Positions 48,885 through 58,312 of a stretch of 64,000 nt of DNA are shown piece after piece (positions within the stretch are counted from its first letter, which is position 1; each line of letters starts with the position of its first letter). Made by a program: the position numbers and the translations under genes. The notes beneath the pieces were generated by a model. That model had not been told where the DNA came from. It ran no database searches and worked only from the letters and a program-made list of their open reading frames with translations. This stretch comes from Auanema rhodensis (taxonomy: Eukaryota; Nematoda; Chromadorea; Rhabditida; Rhabditidae). The stretch lies in contig OZ059898.1 in NCBI GenBank assembly GCA_964057225.1, forward strand, positions 7,812,001 through 7,876,000. Reading direction: 5' to 3'.

Positions 48885-49216
48885 TGCCAAGCCATGTAAG
48901 CAACATTTTCTTGAAAAGGATCCTTCAATGTTAGTGGTGCTGAACTGTCATTCCTATTGGATACTGTATAAACTCTAATATAATCGTTCTGTTGGCAAAT
49001 TGCAAAACGTCTTCCATTTTCATGAATAGCTATACATCGAAGCCATGAGGTTTTCCTATAAATTTAAAAATAAATTTCCAATAACCAATAAAAATTATAC
49101 CAATCTAATGTATGACCATATTTTTGTAGCAAATCTTCGATCCGCTCATGGGCTAAGGTGGGAAATACTTTAGAAGCTATGAAGGATACACTATTTTGAA
49201 CTTTTAAAATTGCAGT
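48885..49216 (-). pseudogene. Two-exon remnant of an aladin (AAAS) nucleoporin gene
   Basis: Two minus-strand exons (49216-49101 and 49055-48885) join in frame over a 45-base intron and encode about 95 residues, including TLDWKTSWLRCIAIHENGRR, FAICQQNDYIRVYTV and QENVAYMAWQ, which matches the first WD blade and preceding helix of aladin, a nuclear-pore protein. Intact splice sites flank both exons (GATGCAG before, GTATGT after), and no stop interrupts them. But the rest is missing: the next 3' exon would fall inside the LRR-Ig gene, and the 5' side is taken by 5S genes and retroelements. Either it is a gene remnant, or the missing exons lie beyond very large introns or an assembly break. Confidence 0.55.
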
Positions 49217-49272
49217 CTGCATCAAAATCAAAAAAGGAATGTTAAATTCAAATTTAAGTAGGAAAAACAAAA

Positions 49273-49391
49273 AGCTTACGGCACCCGGGATTCCCAAGCC
49301 GTCTCCGATCCAAGTACTAACCGGGCCCAACGTTGCTTGACTTGCCAGATCGGACGGGATGGCGTACTTTCAACGTGGTATGGTCGTAAGC
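49273..49391 (-). rRNA. 5S ribosomal RNA, complete copy
   Basis: 119 bases on the minus strand reading GCTTACGACCATACCACG to TGCCGTAAGCT. The terminal stem pairs perfectly (GCTTACG with CGTAAGC). The internal promoter region is present (for example AGTACTTGGATCGGAGACGG). A T5 run follows the 3' end (AAAAA on the plus strand at 49268-49272), a pol III terminator. The sequence is very close to known nematode 5S. Confidence 0.95.
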
Positions 49392-49748
49392 GATGCTATT
49401 CCTCTATTAGTGTATCTAGTATCTACCACCATGCCATGGCTGTGCAACAGCTCTTATCTTTCATCAGTCGATAACTGATTCCCTGCACCTCCGGTAACAA
49501 CGTCGTATATGAGGTTCTGTAGATATCCTCGTACATCGGGGTCGTTAAAAATGTCAAAGAAGCGAGAGTATCTCGGAGACAACTTCTCAGAGAAAGATGG
49601 TCGAGATGTTCACAGAAGCTTTCTGTTCCGAGGCTGACCACGACTCCTCAACTCCTCAATAAGTTCACCTTGCTCTGACGACCAAGATCAGCATGCATCA
49701 AAGTCAAAAAAGGAATGTTAAATTCAAATTTAATTAGGAAAAACAAAA
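49392..49748. other. 5S rDNA spacer
   Basis: The spacer between the complete and the split 5S copies gives a repeat unit of 476 bp. It is GC-richer than the gene region. About 63 bases immediately 3' of each 5S copy are nearly identical between units. On the minus strand, an open frame of 51 codons (49609-49454) ends NQLSTDER; the equivalent piece next to the split copy also encodes GGA-x-NQLSTDER. No spliced-leader RNA gene is evident. Confidence 0.6.
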
Positions 49749-49858
49749 AGCTTACGGCACCCGGGATTCCCAAGCCGTCTCCGATCCAAGTACTAACCGG
49801 GCCCAACGTTGCTTGACTTGCCAGATCGGACGGGATGGCGTACTTTCAACGTGGTATG
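49749..49858 (-). pseudogene. 5S rRNA copy split by a retroelement (main part)
   Basis: The 3' 110 bases of a second 5S gene, identical to the complete copy over the part present. Its 5' nine bases (GCTTACGAC) are at 58184-58192 on the other side of the element; 110 + 9 gives the full 119. The target duplication GTATG corresponds to 5S bases 10-14. The internal control region and terminator remain, but the natural 5' end is now LTR sequence. Confidence 0.95.
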
Positions 49859-50258
49859 TGTCGGCGAATGCCTGACTAGAAATGAAATACAATAATTTAA
49901 CCTAGAAACATAACTCTTCTGAAACTCTAAACCATTGTCTAATAACCTTGTAATTGTATCATTAACCTCTTGCGCAACATTCTTAAAGGATATTGAACTT
50001 TTATCACCTCTATAGTTTACATTGACCTGACCTTTGTATTCAAATATCGAATATCACCTTCAAGCTAAATCATATATAAAGCCCAAGAAACCTTCACTCT
50101 CACTCTTAATTTAATTCTACCACTGAACTTATACCGATCTTATAATAAACCTTTCTCATTTAACTAACTGTTTGGATTCGCCACTAACTCATATTATCCC
50201 CATTAACCGGGGAACAACCGAGTATAGACGCTCGTCATTGGGAACATTGAAAACCAAA
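49859..50258 (+). repeat. 5' LTR (400 bp)
   Basis: Starts TGTCGGCGAATG and ends AAAACCAAA, without a classical CA end. It contains a TATA box (CATATATAAA at 50071-50080), placing the likely transcription start near 50100, and an AATAAA at 50144-50149 about 45-65 bases later. It is identical to the 3' LTR in line-by-line comparison. Confidence 0.93.
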
Positions 50259-50505
50259 TTGGTGCAACGACCAAACCAGGTATTAATTGTTAGAAACTTT
50301 CTTATCATATTTTTTCCTTTTTTTTCATACTTTCCATCTCACTCTTCTCCACATTTTCCTCCTTTTCATCTCGTTCTCTTTATCAAAAAAAAAAATTTTT
50401 TTTTTTTTATAAACCAACATACTTTAAACAGTTGAAACTGTTCATTTTGCAATCATTCTACTAAGAAATTCCAAAATAATCCACTTTCGACCCGAAAAAG
50501 AAAAA
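50259..50505 (+). other. Retroelement leader with primer-binding site
   Basis: One base after the LTR a TGG begins the primer-binding site (TGGTGCAACGACCAAACC at 50260-50277), complementary to a tRNA 3' end that I cannot assign with confidence. The leader also has an A11-T13 run at 50385-50408, able to form a hairpin. An ATG at 50172 in the LTR opens an unrelated 87-codon frame. The main ORF starts at 50506 (context AAAAAATGG). Confidence 0.7.
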
Positions 50506-53500
50506 ATGGACCGTATCGAAACGGTTTTTAATACAAAATTCCAAAGTTTCGTTCAAACTTTTGAAAAACTAGAGAGCCTTTTGGAAAACAAACAAAGTGA
50601 GGAACAATTCTCTCTTTATTCCGACATTAACAACACTCTTGAACAGCTTCGCTTTCACGAATCCAATTTAGCTACCATAGCTTCACTTCAAATAGACCCT
50701 TTTCTTTCGGAATTTAATAATCGTATAAATAATTTAACAAACCAACATGCCGCAACTATAGAAAGAGCAAACAAAAAACTGTTTGAGCTCGAAACTAAAG
50801 TTGCTGGCGCACACTCAATCCCGGACTCAGACGATGAGACCGAACTAGCACTTACCGCACCGCATACAACCCTTTTTACATCACCGCGCATTTCGAAAAC
50901 GAACATTAGCAAATTACTTTTGAAACCACCTCAACTTTCCATACCCACATTCAATGGAGATAACAAAACCTTTCCGACATTTTGGAGACAATTTAAAACG
51001 CTCATTCACCAAGACCCTGACCTCAATAATAGGCAAAAAAGCATTTATTTAGCTGAAGCTCTTAAAGGTTCAGCACGAGTTCATCTTGAAAATAAACCAT
51101 TAGATGGCACTGCGTATGAACGTATTATATCTACTCTTAAAACCACTTACGCACCAAAACTAAAAGTTGATTACCGTATTCATGATGAACTGGTGAAATT
51201 ACCTCCTGCAAAAAATGACCCCATGTCAGTCAGATCTCGCGTGAATGAAATCAGAGCACTTCTTGATCAGCTTGAGACTGATACACTTTATAATTCTGAA
51301 GACCCCGCTTGGGTCAAACTTATCACAACTAAATTTCCTATTGATATCATCAATATGCTCTGTTGGAGATCATCTAGGGCAACCTCTATAAAACAACTAC
51401 TAAGAAACATTGAGGAAACGGCCGACTCAATGGAAAATTTTTCAATTTATTCTTCTAAATCTCCTTTTATCCCGCAATACCATGCTCAAACTAATTCAAC
51501 TTCTCCCTTGAAACATAACTCACATATTACAACTGTTACGAAAACCGAACGCCCATGCGTATTTTGTGACCAAAACGGACATCGATCCGCAAAATGTTTA
51601 ACCATACATAATCCTCAACAGAGGAGAGACATAATAAAACAAAAAAACAGGTGCTGGATTTGTTTCAGTCCTACACACACTAGCACTAAGTGTACCTTTG
51701 ATAAATGTAAAATATGTAATAGAGATCATCACCCATCTCTTTGTCTCCCTCCTGCTTCATCAAAATCATCTAATAAAAAAGCAACCATGGGTATCAATTG
51801 CTCTATTTCGCAATCAACTCACACTCCACCTTCGCCCGCATATCTTATGACTTCTAAAGTATCAATTTTTAACCCCCATACAGGTAAGTTCCACACCAAA
51901 ATATTGTTTTTCGACCCTGGAGCAACTCAAAGCTTCATTTACGAGCCGGCAGCCAGAGAATGCCAGCTCAAAACTTTAAATTCCCAATTAATCACAGCAA
52001 CCGGTTTCTCCGGGAGCTGTGAGGCATTTAATTCTTTAACGGTCGAAGCAAGTTTAAGAACTCCATTTGGAAAAAATATCATACTTACGCTCCTCACCTC
52101 ACCCAAACCTCTCACAGGAAAACTAAAGAGCTGTCAACTTTCTCTAAAAGACAAAGAAGCTCTAGAACAATCTAATATAACCATTACTAACCAATTGGTG
52201 GATGGTGAATTATTCATTCCCGATATTTTGCTAGGTATGGATTGGTGTGATACAATCATACATGATACCAAACCTACTATACTTCCATCGGGATTGAAAG
52301 TCAAACATACCCAGATTGGACCCTGTATTTACGGTAAGCAAATACCGAACGATAATATCGCAGCCATAAATACACTTATTGTTAACCCTGTGATACCAGA
52401 AGACGTTATGATTAAACAACTTTTTGAAATAGATAACTTAGGAATTTCTCCACACGAAGGAGCCTTGAACCGATCGGAGCTATTCTTCAATGAATATACT
52501 TCGCTAATAAAATTCGACAAGGGTTTTGTTATGGCTCCCTTACCTCTTAAATCAAACGCCACAAAAATTCAATCCAATCGAAGCATGGCATTAGCCACTC
52601 TAAACAGATTACAGAAATCTCTCAAAGAGGAACATAACCAGCTACAACACTATCATCAAACCATTATGCGATATATAGAGGAAGGTGTGGTGGAACAAGT
52701 TCCTCTTACTTCAGAGAACTCTTTGCTCTACTACATGCCGCATAGAGGGGTATGGAAGCCCAACAAGAGCAAACCGCTGAGGGTTGTGTTTAACGCTTCA
52801 GCAAAGCAAAAAGGCCAACTCTCATTAAATGATGTTACGGAAACAGGTGAAAGTTTTAACAATAAAATCATAGATATTCTGATAGGGATACGGATCAAAA
52901 AGTACTTCCTCATGTGCGATATTGAGGGTGCCTTCACCCAAATAAGGATAACTAATGATCATAAAGATCTCTGCCGCTTTCTCTGGTTACGCGATCCTCA
53001 CAAAGGTACCACTCCAGATAACATTTTAGAATTAAGATTTAACCGACTGGCGTTTGGCATAACAGCCAGTCCGTCCATACTGAATATGTCACTCTACGCA
53101 TTCTTGCAAAGCCTAGAGTCGCACTTAGTTCCGGAAACCCTACGGTACCTATATGTGGACAATATCTTCTACACGACAAACAGTTCAGAAGATTTACATA
53201 GCATATATGAAGAATCTAAGCAGATTTTTTCTCGAATATCTATGAACATAAGAGAGTATTATAGCAACTACACCAACTTCAACTCAACCGTACCAGACAA
53301 GGATAAACATCCAGATCTGAACCCAAAAATATTAGGCATTAAACATTATTCAGATAAAGACATTTTTTCGATAAACTGTCAACTACGCACTCAGAACTCA
53401 TTCACAAAACGAGATCTACTCAGCAGTCTTCACAGTGTTTACGACCCTTTAGGAGTAGCGGCTCCCCTTTTACTGCATTTCAAACTACTACTACGCCAAG

Positions 53501-56500
53501 TAATGAATGGGTCTATAGACTGGAAAGAACAAGTGCCAAGCGATGTGGTCAATAGCTGGAATACAGTGAGTAATAAAATAGGAACAGCTACGATTCAGAT
53601 TCCACGAAAGCTGACAGATACATCAGAATGCCGAGAGATTTGGATATTTGTAGACGCTAGTGTACTAGCTATTGCTGCATGTGCCTTCTGCACATCACCT
53701 ACAACACGGAGTCCCCTGGTCATGGGTAAGATTAAATTAGCTCCAAAAAACAGAACATTGACAATTCCACGTTTGGAAATGTCTGCAATTCTCATGGGTA
53801 TGAAAATGGCCGAAACCATATACAACAATTTACCAACACATGAGGTCTCCATCAACATCGCTTCCGACAGCCAGATAGCTTTATCTTGGCTGTTCACTAA
53901 AAAGAATATACCTGTGTTCGTAAGCAATTTACGCCAGAATACTGACCAAATTGCAAGAAAATTAGAGCTAAAAGGAGCCAATATAACGTATCACTACGTG
54001 GACACGGATCATAATCCGGCAGACATAGGCACTAGAGGCACCACTGATATTGCCCTTCTTAAGGACAAATGGCTTTTTTCTCCTGAGTGGCTATTAAATA
54101 AGAACGATAGACCAGCAAAGGAATTCAGAGCACCTTTAGAAGAAGAAGAACCTTCAATGCTTATACTACCAGTCACCACAAACAATCCTGTATTAGACAA
54201 TCTTTTAGATCCCAGCCGCTTCAGCTCATACTTCAAGTTACGCAGAATCGCTGGATTAGTTTTAAAAGCCGCACTGTATTTTTTAGGCAAACGCAACAAA
54301 ACGCCAACATCATATTTATTAAAAGCAGCAACAACAGAATGGCAAGTATCCCAGTTTATTAACACAACCGCTGAGATACTGCTTATAAAAGAAGCTCAGA
54401 CTCATCTTTCAAATTCATATAAAAAACAATTTCGATTAAAACAGGATGGGAATGGACTAACCTGCATACAGACTCGGTTCACCAATTCATCACTTCCAAC
54501 AAAAACTAAGTTTCCATATCTTCTTCCCAAAAAATCTACTTTAGGTAAACTCATTCTTATGTTCCTACACAGGACGAATGGTCATGCCGGAGTTAGCCAA
54601 TTACTGTACCTCTTTATGACAAGGTTCTTCATGACAGCGGCTAGACAAGTATGCAAATCAATAATAAAAAGATGTGTGCCATGTCAAAAGACTCTAAGTA
54701 ACCCATTTTCAATAGAATACTTTGCCCCGTTACCGGAGGACAGAGTGACGAGAGCTATGCCATTTAGACATACAGGCCTTGATTGCATAGGTCCCATAAA
54801 ATTCAGAAAAAATCAGCATATATACGTTGTGATATTCACCTGCCTTACTATTAGAGCCGTCCATTTAGAACCAATTAATGACATGAGTTCGAACTCTTTT
54901 ATCAATGCCTTCATTCGATTTGTAGCGCGGAGAGGTTTACCACATGTTCTACGATCAGACAACGGGGCCAATTTCACTCATGCGGCCAAAATACTTCACA
55001 CATTAGAGGAACATAGTAGGGAACACCAGACTAATTTTATCAACTATATACAAAATCACAATATCACATGGATATTCAACACTCCCAGCGCTCCCTGGAC
55101 TGGTGGGGTTTGGGAGAGATTAGTTGCTATTACAAAGAATGCACTTGTGAAAACACTATCACTTAAGTTAATAGAAAAAGACCAACTAGTTACAGCAATA
55201 ATTAAAATAGAAGGAATCATGAACTCACGGCCCATCACGTATACAGATTCCGAGAATTTTCACGAGAATCCACTAACGCCAGCAGATTTTTTAACTCATG
55301 GCTCCCCCATACTCATACCAGGTGATAATGTAGACAGTTTAGGTGACAGACTCGACCTACCCAACACGATCGCAAGCAACAAACAAGCGTTTGAAAATTT
55401 ACAGAAAATCGAAATAATAGCCGAAGCATTCTGGAACACATGGTCACACGAATATCTTCTTACTTTAAGGCATGCACATGCATCAAGGAAAATGGGGCAC
55501 CATAACTTGCGACACCCATATCACAACGAAATAGTACTTGTAGAAGAGGACCATACAAATAGAAACAATTGGAATATGGCTAGGGTAATCGAACTAATTC
55601 CTTCTTCAGACAAAGTAGTTCGGACCGCCAAGATAAAAACAGGTAGCGGTAAGATATTGACAAAACCAGTAGAGCGATTATACCCTTTAGAACTTTTTGA
55701 TGAATTCACAGAAACTCAGCGAAAAACCGCACATATTAACCATGCCACCTATTCAACACACCCAAACACAAGGCATACGAATACGAATTTTTTGACTAAT
55801 ATCATGAAATTCTTATTATTAATACAACTATTTTTTGTCGCCACAGCTGAGCCATTATTCACCTGCTCATACTCTCATATACTATTTCCCGCACAAACAA
55901 AACCATCGACATTTTGTATTAATGGGGACTGTCATGATTTACCAGCCAACCAATCAAAAGATATTCAACTTCAAGTGTCTGTAATTCCAAAAACTACAGC
56001 AGTTACTCGCTACGACAAAGATAGGCGGCAAACTCAGATTTGTCATCTCCCCCACCCCTGCGATTTTCCTCCACCTGCGTTATTGCATATAATAGGCAAC
56101 CCACATTGTAACCCTTTCTTAGCTATTTTGATAGCTCTTACTCCAATAATAGGCTGCGCTCTTTTTTGCATTATCGGGGGTCTAATCTATAAAAAATTAA
56201 AAACACACCGCCAACAGCACACAATTTCGTACATCCCTTCTCTCTTATTCGCAATCTTTTATCTCACATGCCAAGCGCAAGCTTGTGGATCCCCCAACGC
56301 GCACAAACACATAGAATTCTTTTGCGACGATTTACACAATTGCACAAAAATAACCAACGAAGAAATTTCATTCAATCCCCTACAAAACTCTCTTTGCTCC
56401 TACATAAAATATCAAAACTCCACTATAGGCAAACTAGAAATTCAAATAATTCAGCAAAAATTTTTATGTCAAAAAGTTTCCCAAGGATTTACTCGCATTA

Positions 56501-57795
56501 CTAACCTAACTATCCACTCCTCTCATAGATGCGCCGGTACAACTCACTGCCCATGGGGCACCGGATGCGATGATATCCGACAGGATACTTTCGTAGCCGA
56601 ACTACATTCAGCTTACGAAAATCCTGGAAGAACCTACTGCACCAGAGCCGGAGGAGGCCTATTCAACAGCTGTGGACTTCCTATAGAAGGATGCATTTTA
56701 TTTAGGCCAACTTATCAGCCCGAAAACGAAGAAGTATACGAAGAAATTAAATGCATACAATGGAAACAGGAAGTGCAAGCAAAATTATTAATCACATACC
56801 TCAATAACACTCACCAATACGATATTTTCCTACAACCCTACCGAAAATATGAGTTTCACGGAATTTCATTACAGATTTCGTCGGTTACAACAAAAGCAAC
56901 GACGGAACTATACAACAAAATTTTTCTCACATCTGAGACTAAAAGCTACATGATACCGGAACAAATAAAACCAGCGGTAATATGCAGCAATGCACGAATC
57001 GCAGCAGATAAGTTTAATGCATGCCACATACGAAAGCCTTGCCCATGTTTGGGGGCCGCAGCGCAGCTCTCTTGCAATTGCGATTCAGCAACACAAAGAG
57101 AACTGAAAAAATATAAACTTCCACAAATTAATACAAATTATAGAATCACAAAAGAAGCAGGAACAATAACTGTTTTATCACAAATGGAAGAATCAACGCT
57201 CACAATGGAAAACCCGCAATTTAGCATCGAAAGCTTATATACTAATAGACATCCTTGTTCTTCAGATTTTCAAATGTTAACAGGATGCTACAAATGCAGA
57301 GAAGGAACAACGCTGAATATTACATGTGAAACAAAGGACGAACTGAATGCCATTCTGAACTGCGACTCCTTTTCTACTACAATACGATGCTCTGACCAAA
57401 ATCCCGCCACAACGGTCAAACTATATTTCAATGAACCCAAAGTACAAGAAAACTGTACTCTGACTTGCGGACGAGCAACAAAACAAATTATACAGCTAAG
57501 TACCAGACTACACTACATAAGCGACACTACCATTTTTTCAGAAGAATCGATCAAACTACATAATGGAACATCCGGACTATCATGGAATCTCCCGAATTTG
57601 GAACCGCTTTTCGACGTCATCCATGATAATTGGAAATGGATAGTACCTGCCGTAGCTGCAATCACTGCAGGTTCATACTTATTATACATAGCAGCCCCAT
57701 TCCTTACATCATTACTTCTTCCTGCTACACTCTCTTATTGCTGTGTGAGAAACTCAAACCGCAACCCTCGCCCGGCAATGTCGGCGAATGCCTGA
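50506..57795 (+). CDS. BEL/Pao gag-pol-env polyprotein, intact
   Basis: 2429 aa in one frame. Gag ends with three zinc knuckles (from about res. 351, 383 and 401; CX2CX4HX4C, the third CX2CX4HX3C). The A17-type aspartic protease follows, with DPGA at about 470 instead of the usual DSG/DTG. Reverse transcriptase has FLMCDIEGAF (about 803) and YVDN at 883-886, where YVDD is expected. RNase H keeps FVDAS, IPRLE, ASDSQ and HNPADIG. Integrase has an H-C zinc domain (about 1350-1390) and the D, D, E residues in LDCIGP, RSDNGA and VWERL. From about 1767 an internal Met begins a hydrophobic signal-like stretch, then a Cys-rich ectodomain of phlebovirus-G2-like (class II fusion) type with several N-glycosylation sites and a C-terminal membrane segment. 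The last five codons and stop lie inside the 3' LTR. Confidence 0.93.
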   Translation: MDRIETVFNTKFQSFVQTFEKLESLLENKQSEEQFSLYSDINNTLEQLRFHESNLATIASLQIDPFLSEFNNRINNLTNQHAATIERANKKLFELETKVAGAHSIPDSDDETELALTAPHTTLFTSPRISKTNISKLLLKPPQLSIPTFNGDNKTFPTFWRQFKTLIHQDPDLNNRQKSIYLAEALKGSARVHLENKPLDGTAYERIISTLKTTYAPKLKVDYRIHDELVKLPPAKNDPMSVRSRVNEIRALLDQLETDTLYNSEDPAWVKLITTKFPIDIINMLCWRSSRATSIKQLLRNIEETADSMENFSIYSSKSPFIPQYHAQTNSTSPLKHNSHITTVTKTERPCVFCDQNGHRSAKCLTIHNPQQRRDIIKQKNRCWICFSPTHTSTKCTFDKCKICNRDHHPSLCLPPASSKSSNKKATMGINCSISQSTHTPPSPAYLMTSKVSIFNPHTGKFHTKILFFDPGATQSFIYEPAARECQLKTLNSQLITATGFSGSCEAFNSLTVEASLRTPFGKNIILTLLTSPKPLTGKLKSCQLSLKDKEALEQSNITITNQLVDGELFIPDILLGMDWCDTIIHDTKPTILPSGLKVKHTQIGPCIYGKQIPNDNIAAINTLIVNPVIPEDVMIKQLFEIDNLGISPHEGALNRSELFFNEYTSLIKFDKGFVMAPLPLKSNATKIQSNRSMALATLNRLQKSLKEEHNQLQHYHQTIMRYIEEGVVEQVPLTSENSLLYYMPHRGVWKPNKSKPLRVVFNASAKQKGQLSLNDVTETGESFNNKIIDILIGIRIKKYFLMCDIEGAFTQIRITNDHKDLCRFLWLRDPHKGTTPDNILELRFNRLAFGITASPSILNMSLYAFLQSLESHLVPETLRYLYVDNIFYTTNSSEDLHSIYEESKQIFSRISMNIREYYSNYTNFNSTVPDKDKHPDLNPKILGIKHYSDKDIFSINCQLRTQNSFTKRDLLSSLHSVYDPLGVAAPLLLHFKLLLRQVMNGSIDWKEQVPSDVVNSWNTVSNKIGTATIQIPRKLTDTSECREIWIFVDASVLAIAACAFCTSPTTRSPLVMGKIKLAPKNRTLTIPRLEMSAILMGMKMAETIYNNLPTHEVSINIASDSQIALSWLFTKKNIPVFVSNLRQNTDQIARKLELKGANITYHYVDTDHNPADIGTRGTTDIALLKDKWLFSPEWLLNKNDRPAKEFRAPLEEEEPSMLILPVTTNNPVLDNLLDPSRFSSYFKLRRIAGLVLKAALYFLGKRNKTPTSYLLKAATTEWQVSQFINTTAEILLIKEAQTHLSNSYKKQFRLKQDGNGLTCIQTRFTNSSLPTKTKFPYLLPKKSTLGKLILMFLHRTNGHAGVSQLLYLFMTRFFMTAARQVCKSIIKRCVPCQKTLSNPFSIEYFAPLPEDRVTRAMPFRHTGLDCIGPIKFRKNQHIYVVIFTCLTIRAVHLEPINDMSSNSFINAFIRFVARRGLPHVLRSDNGANFTHAAKILHTLEEHSREHQTNFINYIQNHNITWIFNTPSAPWTGGVWERLVAITKNALVKTLSLKLIEKDQLVTAIIKIEGIMNSRPITYTDSENFHENPLTPADFLTHGSPILIPGDNVDSLGDRLDLPNTIASNKQAFENLQKIEIIAEAFWNTWSHEYLLTLRHAHASRKMGHHNLRHPYHNEIVLVEEDHTNRNNWNMARVIELIPSSDKVVRTAKIKTGSGKILTKPVERLYPLELFDEFTETQRKTAHINHATYSTHPNTRHTNTNFLTNIMKFLLLIQLFFVATAEPLFTCSYSHILFPAQTKPSTFCINGDCHDLPANQSKDIQLQVSVIPKTTAVTRYDKDRRQTQICHLPHPCDFPPPALLHIIGNPHCNPFLAILIALTPIIGCALFCIIGGLIYKKLKTHRQQHTISYIPSLLFAIFYLTCQAQACGSPNAHKHIEFFCDDLHNCTKITNEEISFNPLQNSLCSYIKYQNSTIGKLEIQIIQQKFLCQKVSQGFTRITNLTIHSSHRCAGTTHCPWGTGCDDIRQDTFVAELHSAYENPGRTYCTRAGGGLFNSCGLPIEGCILFRPTYQPENEEVYEEIKCIQWKQEVQAKLLITYLNNTHQYDIFLQPYRKYEFHGISLQISSVTTKATTELYNKIFLTSETKSYMIPEQIKPAVICSNARIAADKFNACHIRKPCPCLGAAAQLSCNCDSATQRELKKYKLPQINTNYRITKEAGTITVLSQMEESTLTMENPQFSIESLYTNRHPCSSDFQMLTGCYKCREGTTLNITCETKDELNAILNCDSFSTTIRCSDQNPATTVKLYFNEPKVQENCTLTCGRATKQIIQLSTRLHYISDTTIFSEESIKLHNGTSGLSWNLPNLEPLFDVIHDNWKWIVPAVAAITAGSYLLYIAAPFLTSLLLPATLSYCCVRNSNRNPRPAMSANA

Positions 57796-58178
57796 CTAGA
57801 AATGAAATACAATAATTTAACCTAGAAACATAACTCTTCTGAAACTCTAAACCATTGTCTAATAACCTTGTAATTGTATCATTAACCTCTTGCGCAACAT
57901 TCTTAAAGGATATTGAACTTTTATCACCTCTATAGTTTACATTGACCTGACCTTTGTATTCAAATATCGAATATCACCTTCAAGCTAAATCATATATAAA
58001 GCCCAAGAAACCTTCACTCTCACTCTTAATTTAATTCTACCACTGAACTTATACCGATCTTATAATAAACCTTTCTCATTTAACTAACTGTTTGGATTCG
58101 CCACTAACTCATATTATCCCCATTAACCGGGGAACAACCGAGTATAGACGCTCGTCATTGGGAACATTGAAAACCAAA
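57779..58178 (+). repeat. 3' LTR (400 bp)
   Basis: Exact repeat of the 5' LTR, offset by 7920 bases. The polyprotein stop TGA (57793-57795) lies 15 bases into it. The bases directly before it (CGCCCGGCAA) are not purine-rich, so a classical polypurine tract is not visible here. Confidence 0.93.
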
Positions 58179-58312
58179 GTATGGTCGTAAGCTATGCTAT
58201 TCCTCTATTAGTGTATCTAGTACCTACCACCATGCTACGGCTGTGCAACAGCTCTTATCGTTCATCAGTCGATAACTGATTCCTTGCACCTCCAGTAACA
58301 CCGTGGTATATG
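58179..58312 (-). pseudogene. Target duplication, 5' end of the split 5S gene, and truncated spacer
   Basis: GTATG (58179-58183) is the second target-site copy, and 58184-58192 the missing nine bases of the split 5S gene. From 58193 to 58312, 120 bases align without gaps to 49392-49511 of the complete unit's spacer, with roughly 10% mismatches. The match stops abruptly at TATATG, where the second retroelement begins. Confidence 0.85.

Larger units (their letters stand above)
49859..58178 (+). mobile_element. Complete BEL/Pao LTR retroelement with envelope-like region
   Basis: 8320 bp bounded by two 400-bp LTRs that match at every base I compared, flanked by the 5-bp duplication GTATG (49854-49858 and 58179-58183), as usual for BEL/Pao integration. 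It carries a primer-binding site, a leader and one 2429-codon ORF in the order gag, protease, RT, RNase H, integrase, envelope. The integrase lies after RNase H and the protease is of the A17 type, both typical of BEL/Pao. Identical LTRs, an intact ORF and intact target duplication indicate a very recent insertion. It lies inside a 5S rRNA gene, in opposite orientation. Confidence 0.95.

Noticed and set aside
48885..49216. A complete aladin gene in this window
   Set aside because: Only two exons can be found; the regions where neighbouring exons should be are occupied by other genes and repeats.
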